DNA of 64,000 bases from Terriglobus albidus (GTDB taxonomy: Bacteria > Acidobacteriota > Terriglobia > Terriglobales > Acidobacteriaceae), in assembly GCF_008000815.1 (NCBI RefSeq), contig NZ_CP042806.1, positions 1 through 64,000 on the forward strand, written 5' to 3'. Position 1 is the stretch's first letter; each line of letters starts with the position of its first letter. Under the pieces are notes generated by a model. That model was not told where the DNA came from, made no database searches, and was given only the letters and a program-made list of their open reading frames with translations. A program made the position numbers and the translations under genes. Positions 37,905 through 47,959 of the stretch are shown here, in pieces.

Positions 37905-39983
37905 TCAATTCGCCGAAGGCTTCTCCACATGATCGATCACGAGAACATCGACTGGGGCTTTGGTTGATACCAGCTTCACCCCCCACTGCTCCTCGACGGC
38001 GGTGAAGATGTCTGGCGAGGTGTCTGTCCTCTCCGTCGCCGAGTGCATGTCATCAGGCTTCCACGTCAACCTGAGATCGAACCTTCCCTGAAGGCCGGTT
38101 TGATCTACTACCGGCCGGTCTACCATGTCGTATGCCATCGCGTTGGCAACGTCAGACATCTTTGCGTTGATTGCACCAAAATTTCCCGGCGGCCCGAATC
38201 CAAGACCTGCCGACCCGTTGGGGTCGCCCTGGCTCATAGTCAGTTTGGGACCGCTTTTCGCTATCGTGAGGGCGTATACGGAAAATTCTCGTTTTTCGTA
38301 ATGTAGTTTGACCTGGAAGCGGTCGGCCATCAGCTTCTTGACCATGGACTGCCATTGCTTTGGACTTGGTTCGCCCTGGACGTCAGGGACAGCAGAGATA
38401 TCAAATCTCTCTGAACTGAACCAATCCGGCGCACCTAGAATCTGACCCTTGTGAAGTCCATAGGCAAAGAAAACCAGTTCGTTCAGCGTGGTCCGAACGG
38501 TCGAAAACTGGCGACCGTGAATAATTACTCTCGTTCCCTGTTCATCAGGCGAACTGGGTTTAATGGTGGCGACTTCAAACGATGGATCTGCGTCGGCCGC
38601 CATGTGCACGACGGCCGGAGGATGAGGAATCGTCCATTCGGTCGCGGGCGTCGCGCGCACAAAGGTTAGCGGCAGCGGATTTTGTCCTTGCAGCCATGTC
38701 CCCGTGATGGAGTTGCCATCGGCACTTAGAGTGCCCTGGTAGGTACCAAAGGGAAGCTCAAGCCTCAGGGATGAGCCATCCAGCCTAGTGGAAATCACGG
38801 GTACGGCGTCCGGTTCCACATCGATGTTGTAGAAGGTCCCTCTTAGCGTCTCGGCACCTGCGTTGGTGATCTTGACCACGAAACGCAGATCTCGATTCGT
38901 GTGCAGTATCCCTTGCCAGGTTGCAGCAATGCCCTTAGCTTGGTTCGCAGACGCAGATTGAGCACGGACTTCCGTAATACGCAGTAGCCCAAAGACCATT
39001 GGGACCGAGATCGCCGCTATTCCAACAGCGCTTAGTAGAAGTTTCCGACCCACCCCCAGCTTGAGCGCCGCTTGCTTCGTCATGATGCGAAGAATGCGCT
39101 CCTTCAATTGCGCCCCCGTGACCCCGGACATGCATGCGATGGGGGACTCGGTATAAAACTTGCAGACGTTGAGAATACCCTCGGCATAGACTTCTGCGTC
39201 ATTCCCGAGTTGCAAGACGGCTTCATCGCAGGCCTGCTCGCGCTCGTCAATCAAGCGCCGCTCAATCCACCAGACCGCCGGATGAAACCAGAAGATCGCT
39301 TCCACCACCATGTGGATCGCAGCCGTAAGATTGTCGCGGCGTCGGACATGGCAGATCTCGTGCGCCAGGATACTGCGAAGCTGTGCGGCCGGAAGTCTAT
39401 CCATTATTTTTTCTGGAAGCAGGAGAACCGGACGAAAGATCCCGACGATACCGGGTTCGATCCTGCAAGAGGTTAAAAAAACTGGCACATCGACTGGTAA
39501 AGATATCCGAGAAGCCGATCGCAATGTCGCGTGAATTGCCCACCAATGGCGCGACCAGCGCAGGAGCAGGAAAAGCGATCCGCACAACCACACGGCAATA
39601 AGAATGTTGGGAAGAAAACTAGCGTGGTGCGTAGCTGAAGCAACAGCCCGCGATGCATCGGAAATAGATATCGTGAAAGATTCTGGACTCTTTGGACTCT
39701 GCAATAATGGGCGTGCCATCTTTACCATGGCGGCAGCCAGTTGCGGGCTCTCAATCACAGGCGCGTTTGCGGGACGAAGCCACCTGCCGATCGCTGCCAA
39801 TAATGAGAATGGCACCAGAAGTTTTAGAGACGCCGCCATCCAGATCCAGTAGCGCATCCGTGCCTGGTTGTGCTTCAACACCAGCGTAAGCAGCCACGCC
39901 ACCAGCATCACCACGGTTGATTGCCATAAGTGATTGACGATAGCGATTGACCAGCTTTCCTTCCAGAACGCGCTGAAGATCAT
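37905..39983 (-). CDS. M56 (BlaR1-type) membrane peptidase fused to a TIGR03435 domain
   Basis: 692 residues. The N-terminal half is the BlaR1/MecR1 membrane peptidase with LAHEICHVRRRD (HExxH zinc site), FWFHPAVWWIERRL and DEREQACDEAVL. A further helix follows at about 315-335. Then comes a ~100-residue linker domain. The last ~210 residues are a TIGR03435 domain (FEVATIKPSSPDEQG to VDVLVIDHVEKPSAN), replacing the penicillin-binding sensor of BlaR1. The start overlaps the BlaI-type stop by 4 bases. I infer that TIGR03435 acts as the extracytoplasmic sensor that triggers cleavage of the repressor. Confidence 0.88.
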   Translation of the reverse strand: MIFSAFWKESWSIAIVNHLWQSTVVMLVAWLLTLVLKHNQARMRYWIWMAASLKLLVPFSLLAAIGRWLRPANAPVIESPQLAAAMVKMARPLLQSPKSPESFTISISDASRAVASATHHASFLPNILIAVWLCGSLFLLLRWSRHWWAIHATLRSASRISLPVDVPVFLTSCRIEPGIVGIFRPVLLLPEKIMDRLPAAQLRSILAHEICHVRRRDNLTAAIHMVVEAIFWFHPAVWWIERRLIDEREQACDEAVLQLGNDAEVYAEGILNVCKFYTESPIACMSGVTGAQLKERILRIMTKQAALKLGVGRKLLLSAVGIAAISVPMVFGLLRITEVRAQSASANQAKGIAATWQGILHTNRDLRFVVKITNAGAETLRGTFYNIDVEPDAVPVISTRLDGSSLRLELPFGTYQGTLSADGNSITGTWLQGQNPLPLTFVRATPATEWTIPHPPAVVHMAADADPSFEVATIKPSSPDEQGTRVIIHGRQFSTVRTTLNELVFFAYGLHKGQILGAPDWFSSERFDISAVPDVQGEPSPKQWQSMVKKLMADRFQVKLHYEKREFSVYALTIAKSGPKLTMSQGDPNGSAGLGFGPPGNFGAINAKMSDVANAMAYDMVDRPVVDQTGLQGRFDLRLTWKPDDMHSATERTDTSPDIFTAVEEQWGVKLVSTKAPVDVLVIDHVEKPSAN

Positions 39984-40366
39984 GACGGCTTCTCCTTCGA
40001 AGAGAGTTGGCGCAACGTCTTTTCCGCATCTTTTACGTCTGCAAGAGATAACTTGCCTCCCCTAATCAAGTGCGCCATCACCAACTGCGGACGACCTCCT
40101 AAGAGAGCCAATAAATCGTCAACCAAACGGCGTTGAGCCGCATCGCGCGTGATTGAAGCAGCGAAAACGTGGAAGTTGCCCACCTTCTTCACTCGACGCA
40201 CGATCCCTTTTGCCTCCATCCGATAAACCATGGTTTGAATGGTTGTATAGGCTGGACGCTCATTCGCTGGGAAGGACTCCTGGATTTCCCGAAGTGAGGT
40301 CTCACTCTTATCCCAGAGCGCCTCCATGATCTGGTATTCCAACTTGGACAATTTCGGGACAGGCAA
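39980..40366 (-). CDS. BlaI/MecI family repressor
   Basis: 128 residues with a TTG start at 40366, chosen because AAGGAGG lies 5 bases upstream; the frame runs to 40480 without support. Winged helix LSKLEYQIMEALWDKSETSLREI with AYTTIQTMVYRMEAKGIVRR as recognition part. A C-terminal dimer region has the usual cleavage area. Coupled by a 4-base overlap to the M56 sensor gene, as in classical blaI-blaR1 operons. Confidence 0.9.
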   Translation of the reverse strand: MPVPKLSKLEYQIMEALWDKSETSLREIQESFPANERPAYTTIQTMVYRMEAKGIVRRVKKVGNFHVFAASITRDAAQRRLVDDLLALLGGRPQLVMAHLIRGGKLSLADVKDAEKTLRQLSSKEKPS

Positions 40367-40387
40367 GGAATCCTCCTTAATACTTTT

Positions 40388-40411
40388 GTAGGTACAATTA
40401 CTACTACTGTA
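40388..40411. promoter_or_regulatory. Dyads upstream of blaI-like gene
   Basis: GTAG-N9-CTAC (40388-40404) and TACA-N11-TGTA (40393-40411) overlap in a TGTA/TACA-rich stretch like known BlaI boxes. They lie 22 bases before the TTG start. Probable autoregulatory operator. Confidence 0.45.
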
Positions 40412-40701
40412 TGCGATTGTCAAACGCCCTCCCGTAGGAGGCTGATTCAGCCCAGAGATCGACTGTTGCTCACAGGGCAATGTGCTCAGTGCAACAGGGC
40501 AATATGCCCGTTCCCCGGCCGCTTGCTGAAATCGTAGATCGATCTGAATGGCTCGAGATCGTATCCTTTTGGGGTATTGGAAGTTCTCAGATCTGCAGAG
40601 TCTACGAACGCGCTATCGCGATTTAGCATCAGTTCAGAATCGTTCCTGGCGCATGCGCGTTTTACGTTACCTGGCCCGCATCACGTGCATAGAATGATTG
40701 C

Positions 40702-41934
40702 ATGCGGATCAACCATGTGACGGTGTTCTTCTGCCTAATCTTCTGGAGCGGGCTCATGAGCGCGCAGGAAGTAGATTTATGCGAAGGGCGCGATTGGTTC
40801 GCTCCGATAGCAGCCAAGCAGTCACAACTCTGTAAAGGAGTGCTTGAAGCTGCTCTCGAGCGGAGACAGAACGCTGTTTCTGACTTAAACCAAGTCATCC
40901 GAAGTAATCCCAACAGCGCAGAAGCTTACCGCGCGCACGAAGTGCTCTTGCAGATGCATATCCGTGACGGACGTTTTCGCGATGCTCTCCGCGAAGCTGA
41001 GGCGATGCTGATCCTTCGACCACAGGCGGCAGATATCCTCAATTTACGGCCGCTACTCCTGGCCCTCGGCGGTTACCCGCCTCTGAGTACGCATCTGAGG
41101 CGTTCGATCTTGCCTTATGTCCCAACGGCAGATGTGAACCCACACTTTCCGGTTCGCATAAACGGGAAACATGGCCTTTTCTACGCTGATACAGGAGCGA
41201 ACATTCCTGTGATGAGTGATGAGGAGGCGCACGCTCTGGGGCTCGTGATCCGGTCAGTCGATTCCAAAATTGGCGATATCTCCGGGCGTTCAGTGTCTAT
41301 GAGAGTGGCGGAAGTGGACACATTGCAAATCGGAAGAAGTGTCCTTCGGCATGTACCTTTTGTGATTCTTCCAGCCAGCCAGCCACCTTTCAATGAGGTG
41401 CCTGTAGATCAACAGGCAATTCTTGGAATTCAGATTCTGCTCGCAGTCAAATCTATCCATGTCGCTGCGGACGGCAGTATGGAGATCGCCGGCACAGACA
41501 AGTCCGAAGGCGTCGCTACGCCGATCGCGTTTCACCAGTCGCAACCGGTAGTCCAGATGAGCTACGAAGGCAGATCGATGCCCTACACGATGGACACCGG
41601 AGCGGTGCACACTACTCTCAATCCCCTGTTTTCAGAGACCTTTCCCGCAGTAGTTCAGAAGGGTGAATCAAAAAATCATCAACTGACAGGGCAAGGAGGC
41701 ACATCAAGCCAGCCTTCGATTCGCGTCGCCAGCTTGCGCTTTAGCCTTGCTGATAGGGAGGTCACTCTTTCGTCCGCCGTAATCTTGACGAAGCAAACGA
41801 CTTCAGAAAGTGCCTGGGCTGCAGGAAATCTAGGCTACGACCTGATAAGGCAAACTGCACCCTTCACCATCAATTTCGAGAAGATGACCTTTGTCTCAGG
41901 CACGTCTTCGGCTTCGCATAGTCACCTTCAGTGA
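40702..41934 (+). CDS. Secreted retropepsin-like aspartic protease with two DTG lobes
   Basis: 410 residues with a signal peptide (VFFCLIFWSGLMSAQ). A TPR-like helical region lies at about 40-120. Two aspartic-protease-type lobes follow: FYADTGANIPVMS (DTG near 162) and YTMDTGAVHTTL (DTG near 299). Both lobes in one chain would give a pepsin-like active site without dimerisation. LGIQ and LGYDL segments are the expected 'ILG' strands. Substrate unknown. No operon partner; the RND operon converges on it. Confidence 0.75.
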   Translation: MRINHVTVFFCLIFWSGLMSAQEVDLCEGRDWFAPIAAKQSQLCKGVLEAALERRQNAVSDLNQVIRSNPNSAEAYRAHEVLLQMHIRDGRFRDALREAEAMLILRPQAADILNLRPLLLALGGYPPLSTHLRRSILPYVPTADVNPHFPVRINGKHGLFYADTGANIPVMSDEEAHALGLVIRSVDSKIGDISGRSVSMRVAEVDTLQIGRSVLRHVPFVILPASQPPFNEVPVDQQAILGIQILLAVKSIHVAADGSMEIAGTDKSEGVATPIAFHQSQPVVQMSYEGRSMPYTMDTGAVHTTLNPLFSETFPAVVQKGESKNHQLTGQGGTSSQPSIRVASLRFSLADREVTLSSAVILTKQTTSESAWAAGNLGYDLIRQTAPFTINFEKMTFVSGTSSASHSHLQ

Positions 41935-42112
41935 GCGAACAAATATCAGTTTGTTCGGTAACGGTCACTCGGCCAGTGTTCACCAATCGGCTCTCTAAGG
42001 TGGTTTCAGTTGTCGCCAGCAGGGCAATTCTCGGCGCACCGCATTGGCGATTATGCGCTCGTCGAGAATTGCGGAGGAGAGTTGACATACGAAGGCATCT
42101 TCACGCTATCGG

Positions 42113-45100
42113 TTATGAATGCGCCAGCACTGCCTGTGCTTCATCGCTCGGGACTGGTGCTGGCTTCACTCCAAACCAGATCGAATAGAGCGCAGGCAGG
42201 AAAAGAAGAGTCAGCACTGTACCGACGGCGGTGCCCCCAATCAGCGTGTACGCCATCGATCCCCAGAAGACCGAGAAGGTCAGGGGAATAAAGGCCAACA
42301 CAGCTGCAAGGGCCGTAAGGATTACTGGGCGCGAACGCTGTACAGTCGCTTCCACGACAGCGTGATAGCTATCGAGTCCTTCCTCCTGATTTGTTTTGAT
42401 CTGACCGATCAGGATCAGCGTATTGCGCATCAGGATGCCGGCTAGCGCGATCAAGCCCAGGATCGCATTGAACCCGAACGGCTGGTGAAAGAGAAGCAAT
42501 GTCGGCACCACGCCGGCGAGGCCGAGAGGCGCTGTAAGAGCCACCATGAACATCCCGGAGAACGATCGAACCTGGAGGATGATTACCGTGAGCATCAGCA
42601 CGATCATCACGGGAAATACCAGTACCAAAGCTCTGTTCGCCTTACCGGCTTCTTCTATGTTGGCGCCGGTTTCGATCTTGTAGCCCCGGGGCAGAGTTGC
42701 GATGATTGGCTGAATTGTCTTTTCGATCTCTACGGAGACCTGTGGAGGCTGAAGCGATTCATCGATGTCACTCTGTACCGTAATTGTCGGCAGACGATCA
42801 CGGCGTTTAAGAATCGGCTCTTCAGGACGAATCTCGATGTGGCCGACCTGACTGAGTGGAACAGCCTTCCCCCAGCGATTTGTCAAAGTCATATCGTTTA
42901 GCTTTCTCGGATCGAACCGGTCGGTTCCGGCGCTTCGTGCGACCACCTCCACCGTTCGAATATCTTCACGGACTTGCGTTACCGGCGCACCGGTCAGAAG
43001 AAACTGGATCTGCTCGGCGGCGTCGTGGGACGATAGGCCGATCAGTTGCAGGCGAGCCTGGTCGAGCACGAAATGCACCGTTGGCGACCGCTCGCCCCAA
43101 TCCAGATTCACTTGCCGCGTATGGGGATTTGCCAGCATCGCAGCCTGTACCTGCGCAGCAATCGCGCGGTCCTTTTCCAGATCAGGCCCCATGACGCGAA
43201 ACGCGACCGGCCAGGGTGAATATGGCCCAAATACAAGCTGTGAGGCGCGCACACGGGCTTCGGGCGCAAGACCCTGCTGAACCCGTTCACGCAGCCTGAG
43301 CTTGAGATGATCTCGATCTTTCTCGTTGGCCGTCAGAACAACGATCTTGGCGAAATTAGGGTTCGGAAGCTCTGGATTGTAGGAAAAGAAGAAGCGCGGA
43401 GCGCCTGCCCCAATGTAAGCCGTAACAATCTTTGCCTCTGGCTGCTGTCGCAGCCACTCCTCCACTTTCTTCGAACTTACATTGGTAGTTTCTATGCTGG
43501 TGCCTTGCGGCAAGGTTACCTCGACCAGGAGTTCAGGCCGGTCGGATTGAGGAAAGAACTGCTGCTTGACAAACCCCATCCCGGCAACAGAGATCAGGAA
43601 GATACCGAGAACAACGCACGCGACAACTACCTTCCGCCGTACCGCCCAGGCGATCAGGCGGCGGAGTTTCTCATAGCCGGGTGTTGCATAGATAGCTGCA
43701 TGACCGCCATGCAGGGCTTTGATCTCAGGCAGCAACTGCACGCCGAGATAAGGAGTAAAGGTTACAGCGACAACCCACGAAGCGAGCAGTGCAAAACCTA
43801 CAACCCAGAAGATGTTTCCTGCATACTCGCCGGCAGACGATCGAGCGAACCCGACCGGCATGAGACCGATGACAGTGACCAGCGTGCCTGCAAGCATGGG
43901 AGCAGCGGTATGACTCCAGGCATACCCGGCCGCTCGCACACGGTCCCATCCTTCTTCCATTTTGACCACCATAATCTCGATGGAGATGATCGCGTCATCC
44001 ACCAGAAGTCCAAGGCCCAGGATGAGTGCACCAAGTGTGATGCGATCGAAGACTCTTCCGGTGGCAAGCATGATGACGAAGACGCCTGCCAATGTCAGCG
44101 GAACGGCCGCTGCGACAACAATTCCTTCGCGCCAACCAAGGCTGATGAAGCTGACGAGCATGACAACGGCAAGAGCGACAAAGAACTTCAGCATGAACTC
44201 ATCCACTGCCTCACGGATGTTGACCGCCTGGTCCGTCACTTTGCTGAACGTGATGCCCGCGGGCAGGTCGGCCGAAATCTTCTTCTGTTCAGCGACGAGA
44301 GCCTTGCCGAGGTCCAGGCCGTTCCAGCCTTCTTTCATCACGATGCTGAGCAGCAACGCCGGCTGGCCGTTGTGGCGAACAAGAAAGGATGCGGGGTCTT
44401 CATATCCATGCTTCACATCGGCAACGTCAGAGAGCTTCAGCGTGCGTCCGCCGGCTGCGATTGGGGTATCTCGAATCTTCTCGAGATCATCGAGCGCACC
44501 ATCCAGACGGATGTAAACCTGTTGCGCTTTCGTATCGATCGATCCGGAGGGAGTGACCGCATTCTCGCGGACCAGTGCATCGAAGATATCTCGTGCGCTT
44601 ACGCCCAGCGTAGCCAGCCGTGGATAGGAGAACTCGACAAAAATACGTTCCGGGCGTTCTCCAACGATGTCAATCTTCTTCACCCCAGGGACTTGGAGAA
44701 TCTGCTGCCGAAGAGTTTCTGCTTCACGCGTAAGCTGGCGGGGAGGCAGGCCTGGAGCCTCAACCGAGTACAGCGCGAAGGTCACATCCGAGTATTCATC
44801 ATTGATGAAGGGGCCGAATACGCCCTGAGGCAACTTGTGTGCTTCATCGCCGAGCTTTTTGCGTGCCTGGTAAAACTCTTCCGGAACGTCTTCCGGGCGT
44901 GTATTGTCCTTCAGGCTAACCATCATGAGCGCCAGCCCGGGACGGGTGAAGGTCTCCACCCGGTCATAGTTGCGCAATTCCTGCATGCGCTTCTCAAGCG
45001 GCTCGGCAACAAGATCCTGCATCTCCTGTGCTGTCGCCCCGGGCCACACTGCGGAAACGGTGAACACCTTGATCGTGAAGCTGGGATCCTCCGCGCGTCC

Positions 45101-45292
45101 GAGTTTCAGGAAGGCGAAGACGCCGGCGGCTGCAATCGCAATCAGCAGGAAGAGTGTGATCGCCTTTTCTCGGACGGCGAGTGCCGACAGGTTGAGAAAC
45201 TGTTTTGCTTCATGTTCGGGAACCTGGGGTCCAGAGAGGTCGTGTTCCTGGAGCGGCTTCTCGTTTTTTTCTGGCGGATGATGCTGGCTCAT
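42113..45292 (-). CDS. RND efflux pump inner-membrane transporter
   Basis: 1059 residues with the HAE/AcrB-type plan: TM1 near ALAVREKAITLFLLIAIAAAG, a large porter domain, TM2-6 (GLGLLVDDAIISIEIMVVKM holds the paired aspartates of the proton relay), a second porter domain, TM8-12. It uses the proton gradient to drive drugs, solvents or similar compounds out of the periplasm. Its start overlaps the adaptor stop by 4 bases. Substrate cannot be assigned; sequence style is closer to HAE-type than metal (CzcA) pumps. Confidence 0.93.
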   Translation of the reverse strand: MSQHHPPEKNEKPLQEHDLSGPQVPEHEAKQFLNLSALAVREKAITLFLLIAIAAAGVFAFLKLGRAEDPSFTIKVFTVSAVWPGATAQEMQDLVAEPLEKRMQELRNYDRVETFTRPGLALMMVSLKDNTRPEDVPEEFYQARKKLGDEAHKLPQGVFGPFINDEYSDVTFALYSVEAPGLPPRQLTREAETLRQQILQVPGVKKIDIVGERPERIFVEFSYPRLATLGVSARDIFDALVRENAVTPSGSIDTKAQQVYIRLDGALDDLEKIRDTPIAAGGRTLKLSDVADVKHGYEDPASFLVRHNGQPALLLSIVMKEGWNGLDLGKALVAEQKKISADLPAGITFSKVTDQAVNIREAVDEFMLKFFVALAVVMLVSFISLGWREGIVVAAAVPLTLAGVFVIMLATGRVFDRITLGALILGLGLLVDDAIISIEIMVVKMEEGWDRVRAAGYAWSHTAAPMLAGTLVTVIGLMPVGFARSSAGEYAGNIFWVVGFALLASWVVAVTFTPYLGVQLLPEIKALHGGHAAIYATPGYEKLRRLIAWAVRRKVVVACVVLGIFLISVAGMGFVKQQFFPQSDRPELLVEVTLPQGTSIETTNVSSKKVEEWLRQQPEAKIVTAYIGAGAPRFFFSYNPELPNPNFAKIVVLTANEKDRDHLKLRLRERVQQGLAPEARVRASQLVFGPYSPWPVAFRVMGPDLEKDRAIAAQVQAAMLANPHTRQVNLDWGERSPTVHFVLDQARLQLIGLSSHDAAEQIQFLLTGAPVTQVREDIRTVEVVARSAGTDRFDPRKLNDMTLTNRWGKAVPLSQVGHIEIRPEEPILKRRDRLPTITVQSDIDESLQPPQVSVEIEKTIQPIIATLPRGYKIETGANIEEAGKANRALVLVFPVMIVLMLTVIILQVRSFSGMFMVALTAPLGLAGVVPTLLLFHQPFGFNAILGLIALAGILMRNTLILIGQIKTNQEEGLDSYHAVVEATVQRSRPVILTALAAVLAFIPLTFSVFWGSMAYTLIGGTAVGTVLTLLFLPALYSIWFGVKPAPVPSDEAQAVLAHS

Positions 45293-46377
45293 CGAACGTC
45301 TCCCTTCGTCTCTACCCGTACGCGTTCCCCGTCGTGAAGGAGATGCACTCCAAGGGCGACAACCTCTTGCCCCGGGCGCAGGCTTCCGTTGATGGTCGCC
45401 AGTTCTTCATCCAGTTGGCGTACGTCGACAGGCTGGAATGACACTGTGGATGCAGTGTGGTTCACGACCCAGACCCCCGGCCCTTTTCCTCGATCGATGA
45501 TGGATGATGCCGGTATCCGCAACATGGCGGCAGCTCCCTCACCGGACAGATGAACCGTAACAGTCGCTCCCAACGGAGCGTTCGCGGCAATACCTTCGAG
45601 AACGTAGCGTGCCTCAAAGGTGCGAGTCTGCGGGTCTGCGGCGTTGGAAAGCTGCCGCAGGCGGACTGGAACTTTGGCAGTGCTTCCGTAGAGCGTTGCA
45701 TAGGCTGCCGATCCAAGCGCCGGCCTGAGTGTTTCCGGGAGATTCACAGCGGCCTCTCGCGGTCCAGAATGGGCGAGCTTCACAATGGTCTGCCCAGCGG
45801 TGACTACCTGTCCCGGCTCAGCCAACGTCTCGATAACGACGCCGTCGGCATCCGCAACCAGTTGCGAGTAGCCGTCCTCGTCCCGCGCAACCTGCTCCTG
45901 GGCTTTTGCGGCAGCGAGGTCGGCTTGCGCCGCATCCGAGGCAGCCTTGATCTGATCGTAGATGGAAGCGGAGACCGCGCCGCTCTTGACGAGTCCGCGA
46001 TAGCGGGCTTCATCGGAGGCTGCTTGTACAGCTTTTGCCTTCGCCGCAGCGACGGTTTCTGCTCGCGCCGTAATGGCATGGACATAGTCTGTTCGATCAA
46101 TCGTCATGAGCTGTTGCCCGGCACGGACAAACTGCCCCACATCGACCAGGCGCTTTGTGACCTTTCCGGGCACCCGGAAACCCAGATCGCTCTGGACGCG
46201 CGCTGAGACTACACCCGTAAATGCGCGGTCTGCTCCGGAAGACGAGCCCACTTCCACGATGCGAACCAGCTCGGGTTCTGTTCTCGGGTCTAACTCCCGC
46301 TTCTGACTGCAACCAGCCAGGCTGACCACGAGACCGGTAATAACGAGGGCGGCGTAACTGAAATTCAGCTTTTTCAT
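45289..46377 (-). CDS. RND periplasmic adaptor (membrane fusion protein), lipoprotein
   Basis: 362 residues from ATG 46377 (AAGGAT upstream). Lipobox VVSLAGC anchors it to the membrane. The biotinyl-lipoyl halves DLGFRVPGKVTKRLVDVGQFVRAGQQL and VIETLAEPGQVVTAGQTIVKL flank an alpha-hairpin (EAKA-rich). Beta-barrel and membrane-proximal domains follow. It links the RND protein with the outer-membrane channel encoded just upstream (32-base gap). Confidence 0.93.
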   Translation of the reverse strand: MKKLNFSYAALVITGLVVSLAGCSQKRELDPRTEPELVRIVEVGSSSGADRAFTGVVSARVQSDLGFRVPGKVTKRLVDVGQFVRAGQQLMTIDRTDYVHAITARAETVAAAKAKAVQAASDEARYRGLVKSGAVSASIYDQIKAASDAAQADLAAAKAQEQVARDEDGYSQLVADADGVVIETLAEPGQVVTAGQTIVKLAHSGPREAAVNLPETLRPALGSAAYATLYGSTAKVPVRLRQLSNAADPQTRTFEARYVLEGIAANAPLGATVTVHLSGEGAAAMLRIPASSIIDRGKGPGVWVVNHTASTVSFQPVDVRQLDEELATINGSLRPGQEVVALGVHLLHDGERVRVETKGDVR

Positions 46378-46409
46378 ATGGCGATCCTTCTTGAAGTTTT
46401 CGATTGCGA

Positions 46410-47873
46410 TCATTGGATCCAGCCGCCCCCGAGAGCGCGATACGAGCCGACTGCCGCACGCGCCGCATTCTCTCGAGCCACTGCCAGGTCATCCTTGGCG
46501 ACAAGCAGTTGGCGATCCGCGTCGAGCACGTCCGTAAGGCCGATGACACCCGCGGCGTAGGACTCTTCTGAGCGGTCGCGCACGCGCTGCAGCTCAGCAA
46601 TCTCACGAACGATTTCATTGCGGCGATTCTCCGACTGGACAAGAAGACTGAAGGAGTCTTCCACGTCTTCAGCGGCGTGCAGAACGGAGCTTCGATACCG
46701 GAGCAGGGCTTCTGCATTGGCGCCTCGGGCTGACTGCACTTCTGAGGCAACACGGCCGAAATCGAAGAGTCTCCAACGGAGACCAACTACACTGGCGGGC
46801 TGAAATCCCTGTTGCTCGAAGAGATGTGCGGGCGCGACCGCTTGAGATCCGACGATGCCTGAAAGGGAGAGCTTCGGATAGTATTCGGCGAGTGCTTGTC
46901 CAATACGAGCGTTTGAAGCAGCAACCATTCGCTCGGCAGCGATGATGTCAGGTCTCCTGCGCAATAGATCCGTGGGCGAACCGAAGCCGGAGATTTCCGG
47001 TACGTCAGGAATCTCAGCGACTGGCGTCAACTCCGCCGCGTACGTTCCCGGCTGGGCGCCCATCAAGACATCCAGGCGGTTGAGCTGCGCCTCCAGAGAG
47101 ACTGTGATCAGTGGAATGGTCGCCCTGGCTTGCGACAGTACCGCTTGTGCCTGGGCGAGTTCACGGTCAGAAGCGATGCCCGCGTCCCTGCGTTGCTGCA
47201 CGAGCTCGACGAGATGGTCGTCGGTGGCGATTTGCTCTTTGGTAAAGTTGAGGCGAGCTTGCGCCCCACGAATCTGAAGGTACGCATCGGCGGCTTCCGC
47301 TGCCACGGTAATCCTGGTTCCCGTTTGGGATGCTTCGGCAGCCTGAGCTTCAGCGGTTGCAGCCTCAGCCCCTCTTTTTAGACCGCCAAACAGATCTGCT
47401 TCCCAACTCGCAGCGAATCCTAAGTCGTAATAGTTCTGATTGCGGTCGTAGCCGGGTAGGTGCGAGGCAAGACGGCCCGTCATGCTTTCTGTCGACTGGT
47501 GAATTGTGGTCGTCGAAGCATTGAGATTTCCTGACGGCATCCGCTGCGCTCCCGCTCCCCGGGCAGCGGCGCGCGCCTGTTGTACTCGCGTCATGGCGGC
47601 GGCAAGGTCAAGATTCTGGTCCAGCGCGCGCTTCACGATCCTTGTCAGTTCGGGATCACGGAAGCCTGTCCACCATTGATCAAGAGGCGGTGCCGGCAAA
47701 GACGTAGCACGGGTTTCGACAGAGGGAGCGTTATGAAACGGCTGCAGCTTGACCGTTGGGCGATCATACTTCGGCCCTACCGCGCATCCTGCAATTCCCG
47801 CGATGAGTGCGAAGGCAAAGCCGATTCGGAGAGCAAAGTTATGGGCGCCAGATAGGCCTTTATAGGACGACAT
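46410..47873 (-). CDS. RND outer-membrane channel (NodT/OprM family lipoprotein)
   Basis: 487 residues from ATG 47873, with AAGGA 9 bases upstream; the frame extends to 48080 across the regulator gene and is shadow there. Lipobox IAGIAGCAVGP. Two OEP repeats: WWTGFRDPELTRIVKRALDQNLDLAAAMTR..., then AELTPVAEIP..LLRRRPDIIAAERMVAASNARIGQALAEYYPKL. First gene of the efflux operon, divergent from tetR. Confidence 0.93.
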   Translation of the reverse strand: MSSYKGLSGAHNFALRIGFAFALIAGIAGCAVGPKYDRPTVKLQPFHNAPSVETRATSLPAPPLDQWWTGFRDPELTRIVKRALDQNLDLAAAMTRVQQARAAARGAGAQRMPSGNLNASTTTIHQSTESMTGRLASHLPGYDRNQNYYDLGFAASWEADLFGGLKRGAEAATAEAQAAEASQTGTRITVAAEAADAYLQIRGAQARLNFTKEQIATDDHLVELVQQRRDAGIASDRELAQAQAVLSQARATIPLITVSLEAQLNRLDVLMGAQPGTYAAELTPVAEIPDVPEISGFGSPTDLLRRRPDIIAAERMVAASNARIGQALAEYYPKLSLSGIVGSQAVAPAHLFEQQGFQPASVVGLRWRLFDFGRVASEVQSARGANAEALLRYRSSVLHAAEDVEDSFSLLVQSENRRNEIVREIAELQRVRDRSEESYAAGVIGLTDVLDADRQLLVAKDDLAVARENAARAAVGSYRALGGGWIQ

Positions 47874-47908
47874 TTTGCGCATCCTTACATGGACGAAATA
47901 ACGTACAC

Positions 47909-47924
47909 GTATAATATGATATAC
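47909..47924. promoter_or_regulatory. TetR-type operator between the efflux operon and its regulator
   Basis: GTATA-N6-TATAC is a perfect dyad in an AT-rich 86-base divergent gap. TATAAT (47910-47915) overlaps it, so binding would shut a promoter. It lies 36 bases from both gene starts, a suitable place to control both directions. Confidence 0.55.
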
Positions 47925-47959
47925 AGAGAAAGAAAGATTCAAAGTTTTAAGAGGAAGCA

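Noticed and set aside
42485-45337. Long plus-strand frames (up to 676 codons) opposite the RND transporter.
   Set aside because: They lie fully antisense to a clear 1059-residue AcrB-type gene and resemble no protein family.
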